From NCBI GenBank assembly GCA_013334225.1, contig JAAXXY010000005.1, forward strand, positions 55,349 through 119,348: a stretch of DNA of 64,000 nucleotides, written 5' to 3'. Shown here in pieces: positions 54,520-63,999 of this stretch (position 1 is its first letter; each line of letters opens with the position of its first letter). Made by a program: the position numbers and the translations under genes. Origin of the DNA: Chlorobiaceae bacterium. Its GTDB lineage: Bacteria > Bacteroidota > Chlorobiia > Chlorobiales > Chlorobiaceae. The notes below the pieces were generated by a model. The model was not told the origin of the DNA and did not search any database. It was given only the letters and a program-made list of their open reading frames with translations.

Positions 54520-57500
54520 TATTCGAGGTCTATCAGGAGGTTGGTCAAAGCTTCAATCAATGCTTCGGGTGGATAGTCGCGATAAAAACCTCTTTTCTCC
54601 CCGATTTTTTTGTCAACCCCGCGCAGGAAAACATAGATCACTCCTCCGAAATGGGTCCCGTAACGATAGTTTTTGACCCTCAGCGAAAGGTATCGGTTGA
54701 GCGCGACGGTATAAAGCAGGTATTGCAGGGGGTAGAGGTTCTGCTGCATTGCCTGCCTCATGGCTTCGGGCCCGTAATCATCAATGCTGCCGCCCAGATG
54801 GTTCGATTTCCAGTCGAGCAGGTAGTACCGCCCGTTCTGCTCGAATACCATATCCATGAACCCCATGATCATACCCTTCGTCGGAGTGAACTGGAGCATG
54901 GGAGCAAGCGAGGCGAGGTCGATCCCGCCCTGGAGCACGCCATGGCTCCGGAGAACTCCGGCAAGACGGGAGGATGTGATGAAACTGAGCGGAAAGAAAA
55001 ATTCCATCTCCGTTATCCAGCTCTTCCTGCAAAGCTTGCCAAGCGTAAAGGTACCATCAGGTCCATCGAGCGGAGTTTCAAGAACATCATGAACCATCGT
55101 TGTGATATACGGCAGCCAATCTTCTTTATAATTATAGCGTTCAAGACCTTTTTCGACAAGATCACCGATCTTCTCTTCCGATGGAGAAGCAAAATCAAGC
55201 TCTTCAAAAATCCCGTGCATGAAAATTCCGGCCTGTGCTCCCTTTGGAAAGGTGAAAATGCTCTTTTCCTCTCCGGCAGGGGCAACAGCGGTGAGCGGCG
55301 ATTCCCCCTCTCTCCGGCTCTCGTCACGGTCGGGAAGTTCGGTGCCCTTCGTTTCATGGCGGCTGAACGAGGTGAAGCTTGACACCCGCCAGGTCGTATC
55401 GATAGTTCCGGCGAAGCTCTTCAGCTCGAGGTCATCAAGCTGCAAATCCGGGCTTATACGGGAGAGCCCGACCATCCCGTCAACCGCATCACGCGTCAGC
55501 ATGCCGAACCCGATGGAACCTTCCGAACGACCGGCAAGCAACTCCAGCTGAGCGGCCATGTTCAAGGCATTCAGGGTCCCCGATTCGACTGCGAGCGCCA
55601 CCGCCTGGTTTTCAGCAGCCCTCGTCCCGTCGGACGCATGAAGCAGATAGGTGACCGGCGAGCTCTCAGCACGGGTTCTGCAGCTGAAGAGAAAGCAGCG
55701 GTGTTTCGCCCTCGTCAGGGCCACATAGAGCAGCCTGAGGCTTTCGGCAATCGACTCTTTTCCGGCCAGAGAAAGGTTCCGCTGATAATCGGAGGAGCCG
55801 AAATCCTTCACCAGCCGCCCCGTATCATCATGGAACATCAGCACATCTCCTTTCCTGCTGCCGTTTCCCCAGAGGAACGGACAGAAAACGACAGGATATT
55901 CCAGCCCCTTGCTGACATGGACCGTAACGATCTTCACGGCCGCATCGTCGGTCTCGAGCCTGATCTGGTGCTCCTCCGCCTCGTCCGGATCCGCAATGCG
56001 TTCGCTGAACCATCCGAGAAGCCCCTCCATTCCCGTTCCATGCTCATGCTCCTCTCTGTGCAGCAGCTCGAAACAGTGCAGCAGGTTGGTCAGCCTCCGC
56101 TCTCCCGACGAATCCGGGAAGCCGAGCAGGCGGCCCCGAACTCCCTCCCTCGCCATCAGTTCCCGGCTCATGACCATACATCCCCGCTCACGCCAGAGAT
56201 CATGATACAGGCGGAACTGCCTTAGGCATGCTATCCAGGACTCTTCATCGTCATTGAACCCGGCAATATCGTTGCCCGATCTGCCGAGGATATCGGTCAC
56301 CAGCGCAGCGCGCACCTTCGGCTCGTCAGACGGATCGGCAAGGGCGGAAAGCAGTATCCGCACCTCTTCTGCCTCCTTCGACGAAAAAACTGTCCTGTTG
56401 CTCCGCATGACACCCGGAATGCCCCGGACATGCAGGGCATCGAGCATGAGGGCCGCCTGCCGGTGCGTGCGCACGATAACTGCGATATCGCCCGCAGTGC
56501 TGAGCCTGCCTCCGGGAAGTTCCTCACCTTCCTGCAGGATTCGGGCGATTTCGCAGGCAACGGCCGCTGAAGCGAAGGCGTTTGCATCGTCAACGTTGAA
56601 TATGCCGTTTTTTTCATGACTGGAATCCATGAACAGGAGCTGCATCGGTTCAGCTTCACTACGACATGATGCAGTACCGTCCGGTTCCCGCTTCCCGGCG
56701 TCGAGTGGATGATAGGCGATGCCGTCGTAGACGAACGGTCGCTTCGCATTGTCGAACAAGATGTTGAACGCCTGAAGCAGCATCGGAGAAGAACGCCAGT
56801 TGTGCGTCAGGGTGAAGCGCCGCTCTTCGCCGACCTCGCGAGCCGCGCGCATGTAGGCGAAAATATCCGCACCCCGGAAACTGTAGATTGCCTGTTTCGG
56901 GTCGCCGATAAGAAAGAGCGGCAGTTCGGAACCGGCATAGATTGTCCTGAAAATCTCATACTGCACGGGATCGGTATCCTGGAACTCGTCGATCAGCGCC
57001 GCGCAGTAGCTGTTCCTGAGAATCCCGGCAAGCGCCTGGCCTCCGTGTTCGGGCTGAAGCGCATGGTGGAGGTCTTCGAGAAGGTCGTCGAAAAAGCGGA
57101 TGTTCGCGGTACGCTTGCGCTGAGGAAGGTTTTTCCGGTAACAATGGACCAGCTCGGACTTGAGCGCGAGAAAACGGTTCTCCACCGCATCGAGCAGCCG
57201 CTGGCAGGCGTCGAAAAACGGATGGGAAGGCGCTGCTCCCTTGCCTTTGATACCCTCCTGAATACCCCCGAGCGTGAGCTTCCGGAAGCCGTCGAACAGG
57301 TCGTACGGATTACCGGACTGCGCAAAAGCATCCATGCCTGCAAAGAGCGGCTCAAGCAGGTCTTCCCGGTAGTATTTCGCTGAACGGCTCAACCCCCTGT
57401 CCGTGGCAATCAGATCTGTTATCGCCTCCCGCTGCTCCCTCCACATCGAGCAGGTCTCTCGGTAAGCTGCATCACACCCGCTTTCAATCGCAGCGATCGC

Positions 57501-58115
57501 CTCGCTGCCGAAATCGGGGATAACCTCGACCCCTGTTCCGGAATGGAGTTCCCTGAGGAACGAGAGCAGGTTGTCGGGATTCAGGCGCTTGCGCAGGGCA
57601 TAGGCGAGAAGCGGCGCAGACTTGCCGAAAAAATGCATTCTCCAGAAGTCATCCACGATATCGCGGAGCAGATCCGTCTGGTCGGTCACCAGCCCGGTGT
57701 CATACAGGGAGCCGCTCTCGAAGGCGTTATCCTGCAGCGCGCGAAGGCAGAAGCCGTGAATCGTGAAGATCGATGCCGTGTCGAAAGCGCCGAGCGCGCG
57801 TTCGAGAAGACCGAGCACCCTTTTCGTCCCGATCCCGGAAGCCTTTTCGTAAAGCTCCAGAAGGAATGCGTCGCTGGTATTCCGCCCTTCCATCACCTCG
57901 AGCGCCTCGCGGATGCGGCTGCGGATCCTGCCGCGAAGCTCCTGCGTTGCGGCTTCGGTATAGGTCACCACCAGGATCTGTTCGGGAAGCAGCTCTTTTT
58001 CCAGCAGCAGGCGGAGATAGAGCGACGCGATGGCATAGGTCTTCCCCGTACCGGCGCTCGCTTCGATCAGGTTGATGCCGGAGAGTTCGACCTTTGCGTG
58101 GTTGAGGGTTTTCAT
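54519..58115 (-). CDS. recB: Exodeoxyribonuclease V beta subunit (RecB helicase-nuclease)
   Basis: The 3'-5' helicase and nuclease of RecBCD, 1198 residues. Walker A is ASAGTGKTYAIA (near residue 20); LIDEFQDTDPVQYEIF (motif II), LIGDPKQAIYSFRGADIFAY (motif III) and VHVSKGLEYPVVFCPFLW (motif V) follow. The C-terminal nuclease domain retains the metal-binding YLLDWKSNHL motif (near residue 1090). It should process double-strand breaks and degrade foreign linear DNA. Its ATG overlaps the vapC stop (ATGA). Confidence 0.94.
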   Translation of the reverse strand: MKTLNHAKVELSGINLIEASAGTGKTYAIASLYLRLLLEKELLPEQILVVTYTEAATQELRGRIRSRIREALEVMEGRNTSDAFLLELYEKASGIGTKRVLGLLERALGAFDTASIFTIHGFCLRALQDNAFESGSLYDTGLVTDQTDLLRDIVDDFWRMHFFGKSAPLLAYALRKRLNPDNLLSFLRELHSGTGVEVIPDFGSEAIAAIESGCDAAYRETCSMWREQREAITDLIATDRGLSRSAKYYREDLLEPLFAGMDAFAQSGNPYDLFDGFRKLTLGGIQEGIKGKGAAPSHPFFDACQRLLDAVENRFLALKSELVHCYRKNLPQRKRTANIRFFDDLLEDLHHALQPEHGGQALAGILRNSYCAALIDEFQDTDPVQYEIFRTIYAGSELPLFLIGDPKQAIYSFRGADIFAYMRAAREVGEERRFTLTHNWRSSPMLLQAFNILFDNAKRPFVYDGIAYHPLDAGKREPDGTASCRSEAEPMQLLFMDSSHEKNGIFNVDDANAFASAAVACEIARILQEGEELPGGRLSTAGDIAVIVRTHRQAALMLDALHVRGIPGVMRSNRTVFSSKEAEEVRILLSALADPSDEPKVRAALVTDILGRSGNDIAGFNDDEESWIACLRQFRLYHDLWRERGCMVMSRELMAREGVRGRLLGFPDSSGERRLTNLLHCFELLHREEHEHGTGMEGLLGWFSERIADPDEAEEHQIRLETDDAAVKIVTVHVSKGLEYPVVFCPFLWGNGSRKGDVLMFHDDTGRLVKDFGSSDYQRNLSLAGKESIAESLRLLYVALTRAKHRCFLFSCRTRAESSPVTYLLHASDGTRAAENQAVALAVESGTLNALNMAAQLELLAGRSEGSIGFGMLTRDAVDGMVGLSRISPDLQLDDLELKSFAGTIDTTWRVSSFTSFSRHETKGTELPDRDESRREGESPLTAVAPAGEEKSIFTFPKGAQAGIFMHGIFEELDFASPSEEKIGDLVEKGLERYNYKEDWLPYITTMVHDVLETPLDGPDGTFTLGKLCRKSWITEMEFFFPLSFITSSRLAGVLRSHGVLQGGIDLASLAPMLQFTPTKGMIMGFMDMVFEQNGRYYLLDWKSNHLGGSIDDYGPEAMRQAMQQNLYPLQYLLYTVALNRYLSLRVKNYRYGTHFGGVIYVFLRGVDKKIGEKRGFYRDYPPEALIEALTNLLIDLE

Positions 58116-58510
58116 TCCGCCCAGTTTTCAATGTTCAATCCCGGCACCCGACTGAATTCCCTGCTGTTATTGGTGACCAGCACCGCATCCAGTACCCTGG
58201 CATGGGCGGCGATCATCGTGTCGAGTGGCCCGATCGGCTCTCCCCGCTGTTCGAGGTCACGGCGTATCTCGCCGTAATGCCAGTTCGCCGACGCATCGAA
58301 TGGATAGAGTTCGAGCGGAGCGAAAAACATTTCAAGTGCACGACGGTTTCTTTCGGAACAGCTTTTCATGACGCCGAAAGCCAGTTCGGCTGCGGTAATG
58401 CTCGAGATGCCGATATCGCCGATGCTCACCTGTCTGAACCGTTCCAGAACATGCTTCGGCCGAGCGTTTATGATGTAGATGCAGATATTGGTATCGAGGA
58501 GGTAGCTCAC
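58112..58510 (-). CDS. vapC: VapC-type PIN-domain toxin
   Basis: A 132-residue PIN-domain ribonuclease. Acidic residues of the metal site are present: LLDTNICIYI (Asp6), SSITAAELAFG (Glu near 42) and GPLDTMIAAHA (Asp near 98). VapC toxins cut initiator tRNA or rRNA loops when the antitoxin is lost. It starts with GTG overlapping the vapB stop and its own stop overlaps the recB start, so it is bound tightly into the recB transcript. Confidence 0.93.
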   Translation of the reverse strand: MSYLLDTNICIYIINARPKHVLERFRQVSIGDIGISSITAAELAFGVMKSCSERNRRALEMFFAPLELYPFDASANWHYGEIRRDLEQRGEPIGPLDTMIAAHARVLDAVLVTNNSREFSRVPGLNIENWAE

Positions 58511-58740
58511 GGTGCGATCTCCTCCCTTTCCTGTTCCTCGCGTTGTTCCCTTTCCATGATAAATCCCGGCTCGAACTCCTGCAATGCCGCTTCAAGCATC
58601 GACCAGGATTTGTCGATCGGTATCAGCAACACCCCGTTGCCGAAATGTTTGATGACGACCTCTTTGCCCTTGAACCTGTACTCTTTCGGCAGGCGGACCG
58701 CCTGGCTCCGGCCCGACGGAAAAATGCGCGCTGTATCCAT
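58507..58740 (-). CDS. vapB: VapB-type AbrB/SpoVT-fold antitoxin
   Basis: A 77-residue antitoxin. The N-terminal swapped-hairpin DNA-binding domain reads ARIFPSGRSQAVRLPKEYRF, the classic VapB/MazE pattern. The acidic C-terminus (MEREQREEQEREEIAP) is the likely VapC-wrapping tail. The start at 58740 has a good purine-rich ribosome site (AAGAGGAAGT); an earlier ATG at 58770 has no support. A palindrome lies 18 bp upstream. Confidence 0.92.
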   Translation of the reverse strand: MDTARIFPSGRSQAVRLPKEYRFKGKEVVIKHFGNGVLLIPIDKSWSMLEAALQEFEPGFIMEREQREEQEREEIAP

Positions 58741-58757
58741 ACTTCCTCTTGATAAAA

Positions 58758-58769
58758 TGATATATATCA
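58758..58769. promoter_or_regulatory. Candidate VapB(C) operator
   Basis: The perfect 12-bp palindrome TGATATATATCA lies just before the vapB start inside the likely promoter. VapBC pairs normally repress themselves through such sites. If so, it would also set the level of recB and recD. Confidence 0.4.
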
Positions 58770-58928
58770 ATGGTAATTATCTTTTCATACAAAAGCAACT
58801 GGTTGGTACAGATTCGTAAAACTTGTATTGAAATCGATTATCAAGTCCCTCTGCTTTTTTCTGTCATACAGCATCTTTTTTTTCTGAGCGGAAAAAAAAA
58901 TCCTGATGATGTTGATTTACAGGAAGAT

Positions 58929-58964
58929 GGATTCTTCATTACGCTACGCTTCATTCAGAATGAC
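58929..58964 (-). repeat. Half-copy of the dispersed repeat upstream of vapB
   Basis: GGATTCTTCATTACGCTACG and the terminal CATTCAGAATGAC match the element at 62280 in one orientation. It lies within the 238-bp recC-vapB gap. Confidence 0.6.
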
Positions 58965-58978
58965 TGAGCGGGAAACTA

Positions 58979-61900
58979 TTACTGCCCATCATTCATACAT
59001 TCCAGCATCGGCTTCAGAAGCTCGAGGGCAATGGTGCGGAACTCCTCGCCGAAGGGCTCGCCGGAGCCGAAACAGCGTTGTATGGCAGGGTCTGAGCCTT
59101 CGCCCGGAAGGTTGTTGTACGTGTCGTCCCGCCACTCCTTTCGTGCGGCTTCGATGCTCTCTTTTTCTGCATAGGCCTCAGAAGAGCGCGGGAAAAAGCG
59201 CAGGGGCATGGAAAGTCCCTGCCAGTAGCGGTTCAGCAGATGCTCCAGATGCAGGGTAGCTTCAGTCGTCGGCGCGAAGCGTTTTTCATCGTCAGTCATG
59301 ACAAGGCAGGTTTCCTTCGGGTAACCGGGATGGTTTAGCGTATTGAGCACAAGATGCTCGATCCAGGCTCTCATCCGGTCTTTCATCTTCATCTTCGCGC
59401 AGCGGTAGTGCAGCAGGCCCTGCGGCCAGACCTTCGCAAGCCGTCCGGCGAGACGGAACCCGCCGAGCTGCAGGTCGACTTCGAGCGGATCGAAAGGCCC
59501 TGTACAGGCGGTTTTTGCCTGCACGGCAGCGGCAAACTCCCTGACGTCATCGAGAACCTTCCCGAAAAGCAGCTCCCCGTGGCGGGCAGGTGGAAGCATT
59601 CCCCGGCTCCTGAAGAGCGGAAGCCGCTCCAGCGGTTCCCCGCCTCCAAGAACAACCTCGAGCAGTTCCTGTTTCAGGCTGTACAATTCGAGTCCCTCGA
59701 CCCCGAAAGACTCACGGTCCTCGAGCGGCTCCGAAGTGCCTTCGATCCGGATACCGAGGCGCTGTTCGAGAAAAAAGGCCGCCGGATTGTCGTAGAAACG
59801 CATAAGCTGCTGGAGCGGAACGGTTTTCCACTCCGCGGGAGGGTCGTCGAGAGGAGCGCTCATGAAGGAACGGGACGCATCTGCGGATAACTCTTTTTCA
59901 ACAATCGCCCGGTAATTCTCGTCCGAAAAGCTGAACAGCCTGGAGCCTTTTGCATAATAGAGCCGGTTGAAGGCCTGCAGGCGGTGGCGCACGACCAGAT
60001 GCTGTTCGACTGTTTCTCCTTCAGGCGCACAGAAGCCTCGTCGGACGGCGTCGAGCAGTTCGTTCACCAGCACCGAGGGCGGCAGTTCGCTGTTGTCCCT
60101 GATGCTCTGCCCGGTATAGCTTATATAGAGCACGTCTCGTGCCGACAGGATCGATTCGAGGAAAAGGTAGCGGTCTTCGTTGCGCAGAGAACGGTCGCCC
60201 TTCTGCGGTGCGCGCGCGATCAGGTCGAACACAGGAGCGCGGCTCTGGCGGGGAAAAGCGCTGTCGTTCATGCCGATCAGTGCTACAACACGGAAGGGAA
60301 TGCTCCGCATGGGCAGCATGGCGCAGAAGGTGATCCCGCCCGTCATGAAGCCGAGCCCCTGCTCCTGCTGTTCAAGCCGTGCCCTGAGCCAGGAGATGAA
60401 AACCGCAGGTGTCACCTCCCCGGTGAATTCCGCTTTGGCTGCAACATCGCCGAGCTGTTCGGCAAGCGCTGCAATTGAAGCAAACTCCTGTTCGGAAGTA
60501 TCGGAAGGGAGAATGAAGCCGTCGAGCAACGCCTGGAACCGGCTGCGCCAATCCTCAAGGGTACAGGGACCTTCCATGCTTTCCATAAAGCGCTCGACCG
60601 CCGTAACGAAGTCGGCGAACCTGCCGAGGGTTTCGGTATCGGAACCGGCCAGATCGTCATAAGGCAGGATGCCGTTATATAAGCTATTGTCGTCCGGCAT
60701 GGCATAACCGAGCAGCAGCCGGTCAAGCCCGGCTTTCCAGGAGTTCTCCCGATATGAGGGAAGGTTCCTCGCCGAACGGTCGTGTTCGTCCATGCCCCAG
60801 CGGATGCCGGTTTTTTCGATCCAAAGGCGGATGAGGTCGAGTTCGTCGCTTTCCAGCGAAAAGCGGCGGCTCACCGGCGGAGAGGCAAGCAGGTCGAAGA
60901 GTTCGGATGCGGCAAGGCGGCTGCCAGGAAGGGCGAGCAATTTCAGCACGGCCGAAGCGATCTCCCCCTCATGCATCGTTTTTCGGTCGGCAATGGTGTA
61001 GGGCAGGTGAACGCCATTGCCTCCGGAGCCGAAGACGGCGGAAATATAGGGCGAATAGATTTCGATATCCGGGGTCATCACCACGATATCGCGCGGGGTG
61101 AGGCCCGGGTTTTCCTCGAAGATGGCGAGGATGTTGTCGTAGAGCACCTCCACTTCACGGAGCGGACTGTGACAGGAGTGGATCCGGATCGAGCGGTCTG
61201 CTGGGTCGAGCAGGCGCACTTCCCCATCCTCGCCTGTGCCCGAAAGGTTCAGGATATCGGACTGCAGGGCATGGAGCAGGCACTCATCTCCCGGATCCTC
61301 ATAGCGTTCTTCCTGTTGCAGGGCGCTGTCGCTCATATCGATGATCATATCGGAAAAATCACGCCCGATTCTGCCGAGCGATGCGAGCAGCGGGTTCCCT
61401 TCGGTTCGCATGGCCCGCTCCTCCTCGGGAAGCGCGGCGATCGCCTTTCTTGAAATAATATCGCCCCAGTATTCCCGGGTCGGGCTCAGGAGGAAGAGGT
61501 TCACCTCCGTCACCCCGGCAACCGCCGAGAGCATGTCGAGATGGAACTTCGGCAGGTAGGAGATACCGAAAAGGGTTATTCTCTCGGGAAACTTCTCCAC
61601 TCCCGGCGATGTCGGGCCGAGCTCACGGCAGAAGCTTTCCTGCAGCTTCCCCCGGTGCATCCCTTCCCCTTCCGCAAGTTTTCGCCACAGGATCGGCTGC
61701 CACTCTTCGCCGGATGGCCCCGTCTCTCCGGCTTCCCAGCGGGAAAGCATCTCCGGTCGATAGAGGGTGTACTGGTCGAAGGTATCGGCAATTTTTTCTG
61801 ACAGCTGGAAAAGCTTCAGGCCATCCGTATCATCGGCCAGATACCGGCGCAGCGTGCCGAACGGCTCGCTCTGGAGCATCTCCGGCAGCAGCCGCATGAT

Positions 61901-62182
61901 CCTCCAGCTCATCACATCGGGCTTGAAAAGAGAGGTGTCGGGCTTTTCGGAAAAAAGCATTTCGAAAAGCTCCTGCACCATCGCATTCGGGAAGGGATAG
62001 TGCCCGTTCGCCCAAACCCCGTAACGCTTCGCAAGCTCCATCGAAAGCCACCGCTGCATCCCCCGGCTCTGCACCACGATCACCTCCCGGTCGAACACCG
62101 ACGCCAGGGGCTTTCGAAGCGCACCGGCGAGCGTATCGACCAGCGCTTCCATCCGGTTGCTGTTGTAGAGGTTAAGCGGCAT
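58979..62182 (-). CDS. recC: Exodeoxyribonuclease V gamma subunit (RecC)
   Basis: The Chi-recognition and scaffold subunit of RecBCD, 1067 residues, an inactivated helicase-nuclease fold. Family segments include NLYNSNRMEALVDTLA at the N-terminus, SRGMQRWLSMELAKRYGVWA, LFGISYLPKFHLDMLSAV and VALIGMNDSAFPRQSRAPVF. It is upstream of vapB-vapC-recB-recD on the same strand but 238 bp away from vapB, so the rest may be read from a second promoter. Length fits the family (about 1050-1120). Confidence 0.92.
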   Translation of the reverse strand: MPLNLYNSNRMEALVDTLAGALRKPLASVFDREVIVVQSRGMQRWLSMELAKRYGVWANGHYPFPNAMVQELFEMLFSEKPDTSLFKPDVMSWRIMRLLPEMLQSEPFGTLRRYLADDTDGLKLFQLSEKIADTFDQYTLYRPEMLSRWEAGETGPSGEEWQPILWRKLAEGEGMHRGKLQESFCRELGPTSPGVEKFPERITLFGISYLPKFHLDMLSAVAGVTEVNLFLLSPTREYWGDIISRKAIAALPEEERAMRTEGNPLLASLGRIGRDFSDMIIDMSDSALQQEERYEDPGDECLLHALQSDILNLSGTGEDGEVRLLDPADRSIRIHSCHSPLREVEVLYDNILAIFEENPGLTPRDIVVMTPDIEIYSPYISAVFGSGGNGVHLPYTIADRKTMHEGEIASAVLKLLALPGSRLAASELFDLLASPPVSRRFSLESDELDLIRLWIEKTGIRWGMDEHDRSARNLPSYRENSWKAGLDRLLLGYAMPDDNSLYNGILPYDDLAGSDTETLGRFADFVTAVERFMESMEGPCTLEDWRSRFQALLDGFILPSDTSEQEFASIAALAEQLGDVAAKAEFTGEVTPAVFISWLRARLEQQEQGLGFMTGGITFCAMLPMRSIPFRVVALIGMNDSAFPRQSRAPVFDLIARAPQKGDRSLRNEDRYLFLESILSARDVLYISYTGQSIRDNSELPPSVLVNELLDAVRRGFCAPEGETVEQHLVVRHRLQAFNRLYYAKGSRLFSFSDENYRAIVEKELSADASRSFMSAPLDDPPAEWKTVPLQQLMRFYDNPAAFFLEQRLGIRIEGTSEPLEDRESFGVEGLELYSLKQELLEVVLGGGEPLERLPLFRSRGMLPPARHGELLFGKVLDDVREFAAAVQAKTACTGPFDPLEVDLQLGGFRLAGRLAKVWPQGLLHYRCAKMKMKDRMRAWIEHLVLNTLNHPGYPKETCLVMTDDEKRFAPTTEATLHLEHLLNRYWQGLSMPLRFFPRSSEAYAEKESIEAARKEWRDDTYNNLPGEGSDPAIQRCFGSGEPFGEEFRTIALELLKPMLECMNDGQ

Positions 62183-62672
62183 GGATCATGACAGGATTGA
62201 GTTCAGCTATTTTATAAATTTACTTATTACTTCTGCGATAAAAAGTATCAACTATCTTTTGGAACAAACTTCTTCTTATTGTCATTCTGAACAGAGTGAA
62301 GAATCCAGAAGTTGTTTTTTTGTAAGAAAATGGACTCTTCATTCCGCTACGCACCATTGCGGAATGACAAACCTCAATTCGAAATTGATTTGTGATATAT
62401 TGTCCCCGGAGCAATACGATCGACGTTGACCGCCACCTTAGTCTCCTGCTATTGCTGCTATTGAACCACGTCCCGGACCTCCTTGCCTTCAACATTCTCG
62501 CCGCTCGCCGATATCCTCTCATCGCCGAACGGTCACTCCTCCCGGTATCGCATCGCTCCGTTACCGGTTCTTGAACACCAACTGAATCTGTTGTCAGGAC
62601 ATCAAACCTTTCTATAAAGTAATGCTGCGTATCTTTTTGACTTGTTGAGGTACATCCCGAAGTCCTCCTTCG
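62183..62672. other. 490-bp gap with an inverted-repeat element
   Basis: The promoter region of recC lies next to 62182. 62280-62369 is a complete copy of the dispersed repeat. The rest (62395-62672) has no recognisable gene or RNA. Confidence 0.5.
62280..62369. repeat. Complete dispersed inverted-repeat element
   Basis: Bounded by TGTCATTC at the left and GAATGACA at the right, with an outer arm GAAGAATCC mirrored by GGACTCTTC. 90 bp long. It serves as the reference for the family, with half-copies or related copies at 16875, 29711, 29930, 37832 and 58929. Confidence 0.75.
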
Positions 62673-63344
62673 CTATCGTTGCTGGTTTCTTCTGCCGGTT
62701 CGCACCCGGTACAATCTCTCGGTAAAACCGCCCTCGTTTTCAAAATCCGCAGCAAGCTTCGCCACTTGCCGGTCAAGCAGGTAACATGCCAGGTTCAGGA
62801 GCGATAGCGCGGCATTTGCGGCCAGACAGGCTGAACTCAGGATAGACGAACACTGATATCCACTCACAGGAACGGACGAACAAACGGTTTCCAGCCTGTC
62901 TGTATGAGTCCGTGAAAGTCCCTTTTCGTCCGTGACCATTCGTCTCTCTTCGGCAACCCACGCCTGCACCTCATGCAGGGTTTTCGGTTGCAGCGCCCTG
63001 AAACGCATGAGCGCCGGATGCTGCGCGTCCAGCATTGCGAGCCCGCGATGCCGCAGAAAATCCTCGTAGTCAAGCCTCAGCTCTTCGAGGCTTGAACGGG
63101 CAACCTGGGTGAGCTTGAGCTCGGTCTTCTTCGATGTCGCTGAAGCCTCCGAACCTTCCGCGATATTCTGCACGCCGCTCCGGGCAGCCTGAACCATCTG
63201 GTCATGCGTGCGGCTGCGTTTTTCGATGTACTGGTTGCAGAAACGCACCGTTACGTCATAGACGAGCTGCGACACCTGAAAGCTTTTCAGCCTGCGATAA
63301 CCACCATGTTTCGGAATGAGCGGTTCCGGATCATTCACATCCAA
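62673..63344 (-). CDS. Four-helix-bundle protein with suffix domain
   Basis: A 223-residue protein. The front half (FQVSQLVYDVTVRFCNQYIE; RTHDQMVQAARSGVQNIAEG; KTELKLTQVARSSLEELRLD) matches the four-helix-bundle family related to the S23 intervening-sequence proteins and to Avd. The rear half (about 130-215) fits the helical extension called the suffix domain. Molecular function is unproven; relatives bind RNA or reverse transcriptases. It lies about 360 bp from the 3' end of the group II intron, with no shared operon visible. Confidence 0.75.
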   Translation of the reverse strand: MDVNDPEPLIPKHGGYRRLKSFQVSQLVYDVTVRFCNQYIEKRSRTHDQMVQAARSGVQNIAEGSEASATSKKTELKLTQVARSSLEELRLDYEDFLRHRGLAMLDAQHPALMRFRALQPKTLHEVQAWVAEERRMVTDEKGLSRTHTDRLETVCSSVPVSGYQCSSILSSACLAANAALSLLNLACYLLDRQVAKLAADFENEGGFTERLYRVRTGRRNQQR

Positions 63345-63705
63345 CCTCCCGTATAAACGCTGTATTCACTGCTTTTCCCCATGTTTTTCATTGTCTGTTG
63401 CGCAGTATGAAAAAACGTTGTTCAGAATAACTCGTTTTGCAAAAATGAAATATACTTTTACAGTAAAAGCACGGCAAGTTATTTCAGTTCTGAGTTACGG
63501 GTTCTGAGGGCAGGGAGATGTAAGATGTGTGCTGTAGTGCTGGATTACCGTAACATGATGCAACGTGTCCGGCGATTCGAACCTTGGACGGACCTCTCGG
63601 CATGCTTATACTGGCTGGTTTGTATCGTAAGAGGTTGCGCTGCATTTTGTTCATTGCAAGTTCATGATTTCAGGATCGCCCTGCCCCCCCTGTTGATGCT
63701 ATTGA
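63345..63705. other. Gap between four-helix gene and intron
   Basis: 361 bases with no recognised gene. On the minus strand it would be the 3' exon of the intron plus promoter of the four-helix-bundle gene. No terminator-like hairpin was seen at the intron edge. Confidence 0.4.
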
Positions 63706-63745
63706 GTCGCGGTAGGGATGCCAGTTACCCGGCACCCCCCGCACA

Positions 63746-63778
63746 GATCCGTACGTGCGGCACTACCGCATACGGCTC
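63746..63778 (-). ncRNA. Group II intron domain V
   Basis: On the minus strand the 33-nt segment starts GAGCCGTATGCGG and ends GCACGTACGGATC, the catalytic hairpin pattern of group II introns. The upper stem TGCGGT/GCCGCA is capped by a 3-nt AGU loop rather than a GNRA tetraloop, and the last base pair step differs from the common GAG...TTC form. The reverse-transcriptase stop codon lies inside it. Confidence 0.7.
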
Positions 63779-63999
63779 CTGCCTTGAGTCATGGCGAATC
63801 GTACCTCCGGGAAGTCATGGCATATTCGGAGGCGCGGGAGATAAGCGTCTACGATAGGAGTGAATCGTTGCCAGGTCATGGCTTTTCCTTTCTGGCTTCG
63901 GCGTCGCAAGCTCCAGTACCACGCTTTTGCCACAAGGTCTCTGAAGCTTTTCAGGGCCTTGATGTTTCCCGGTACGCCAAAGTATAGCCCGTAACCCTG
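63763..63999 (-). CDS. Group II intron reverse transcriptase/maturase, C-terminal end
   Basis: 78 residues of the thumb/maturase end: GYGLYFGVPGNIKALKSFRD, then AWYWSLRRRSQKGKAMTWQR and YLPRLRICHDFPEVRF. These are the standard C-terminal motifs of intron-encoded reverse transcriptases (GYY-V-GN---L--F, W---L-RRSQ--..W-). The frame closes with TAG at 63763-63765. The upstream part lies beyond the right edge. Confidence 0.8.
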   Translation of the reverse strand, partial: QGYGLYFGVPGNIKALKSFRDLVAKAWYWSLRRRSQKGKAMTWQRFTPIVDAYLPRLRICHDFPEVRFAMTQGRSRMR

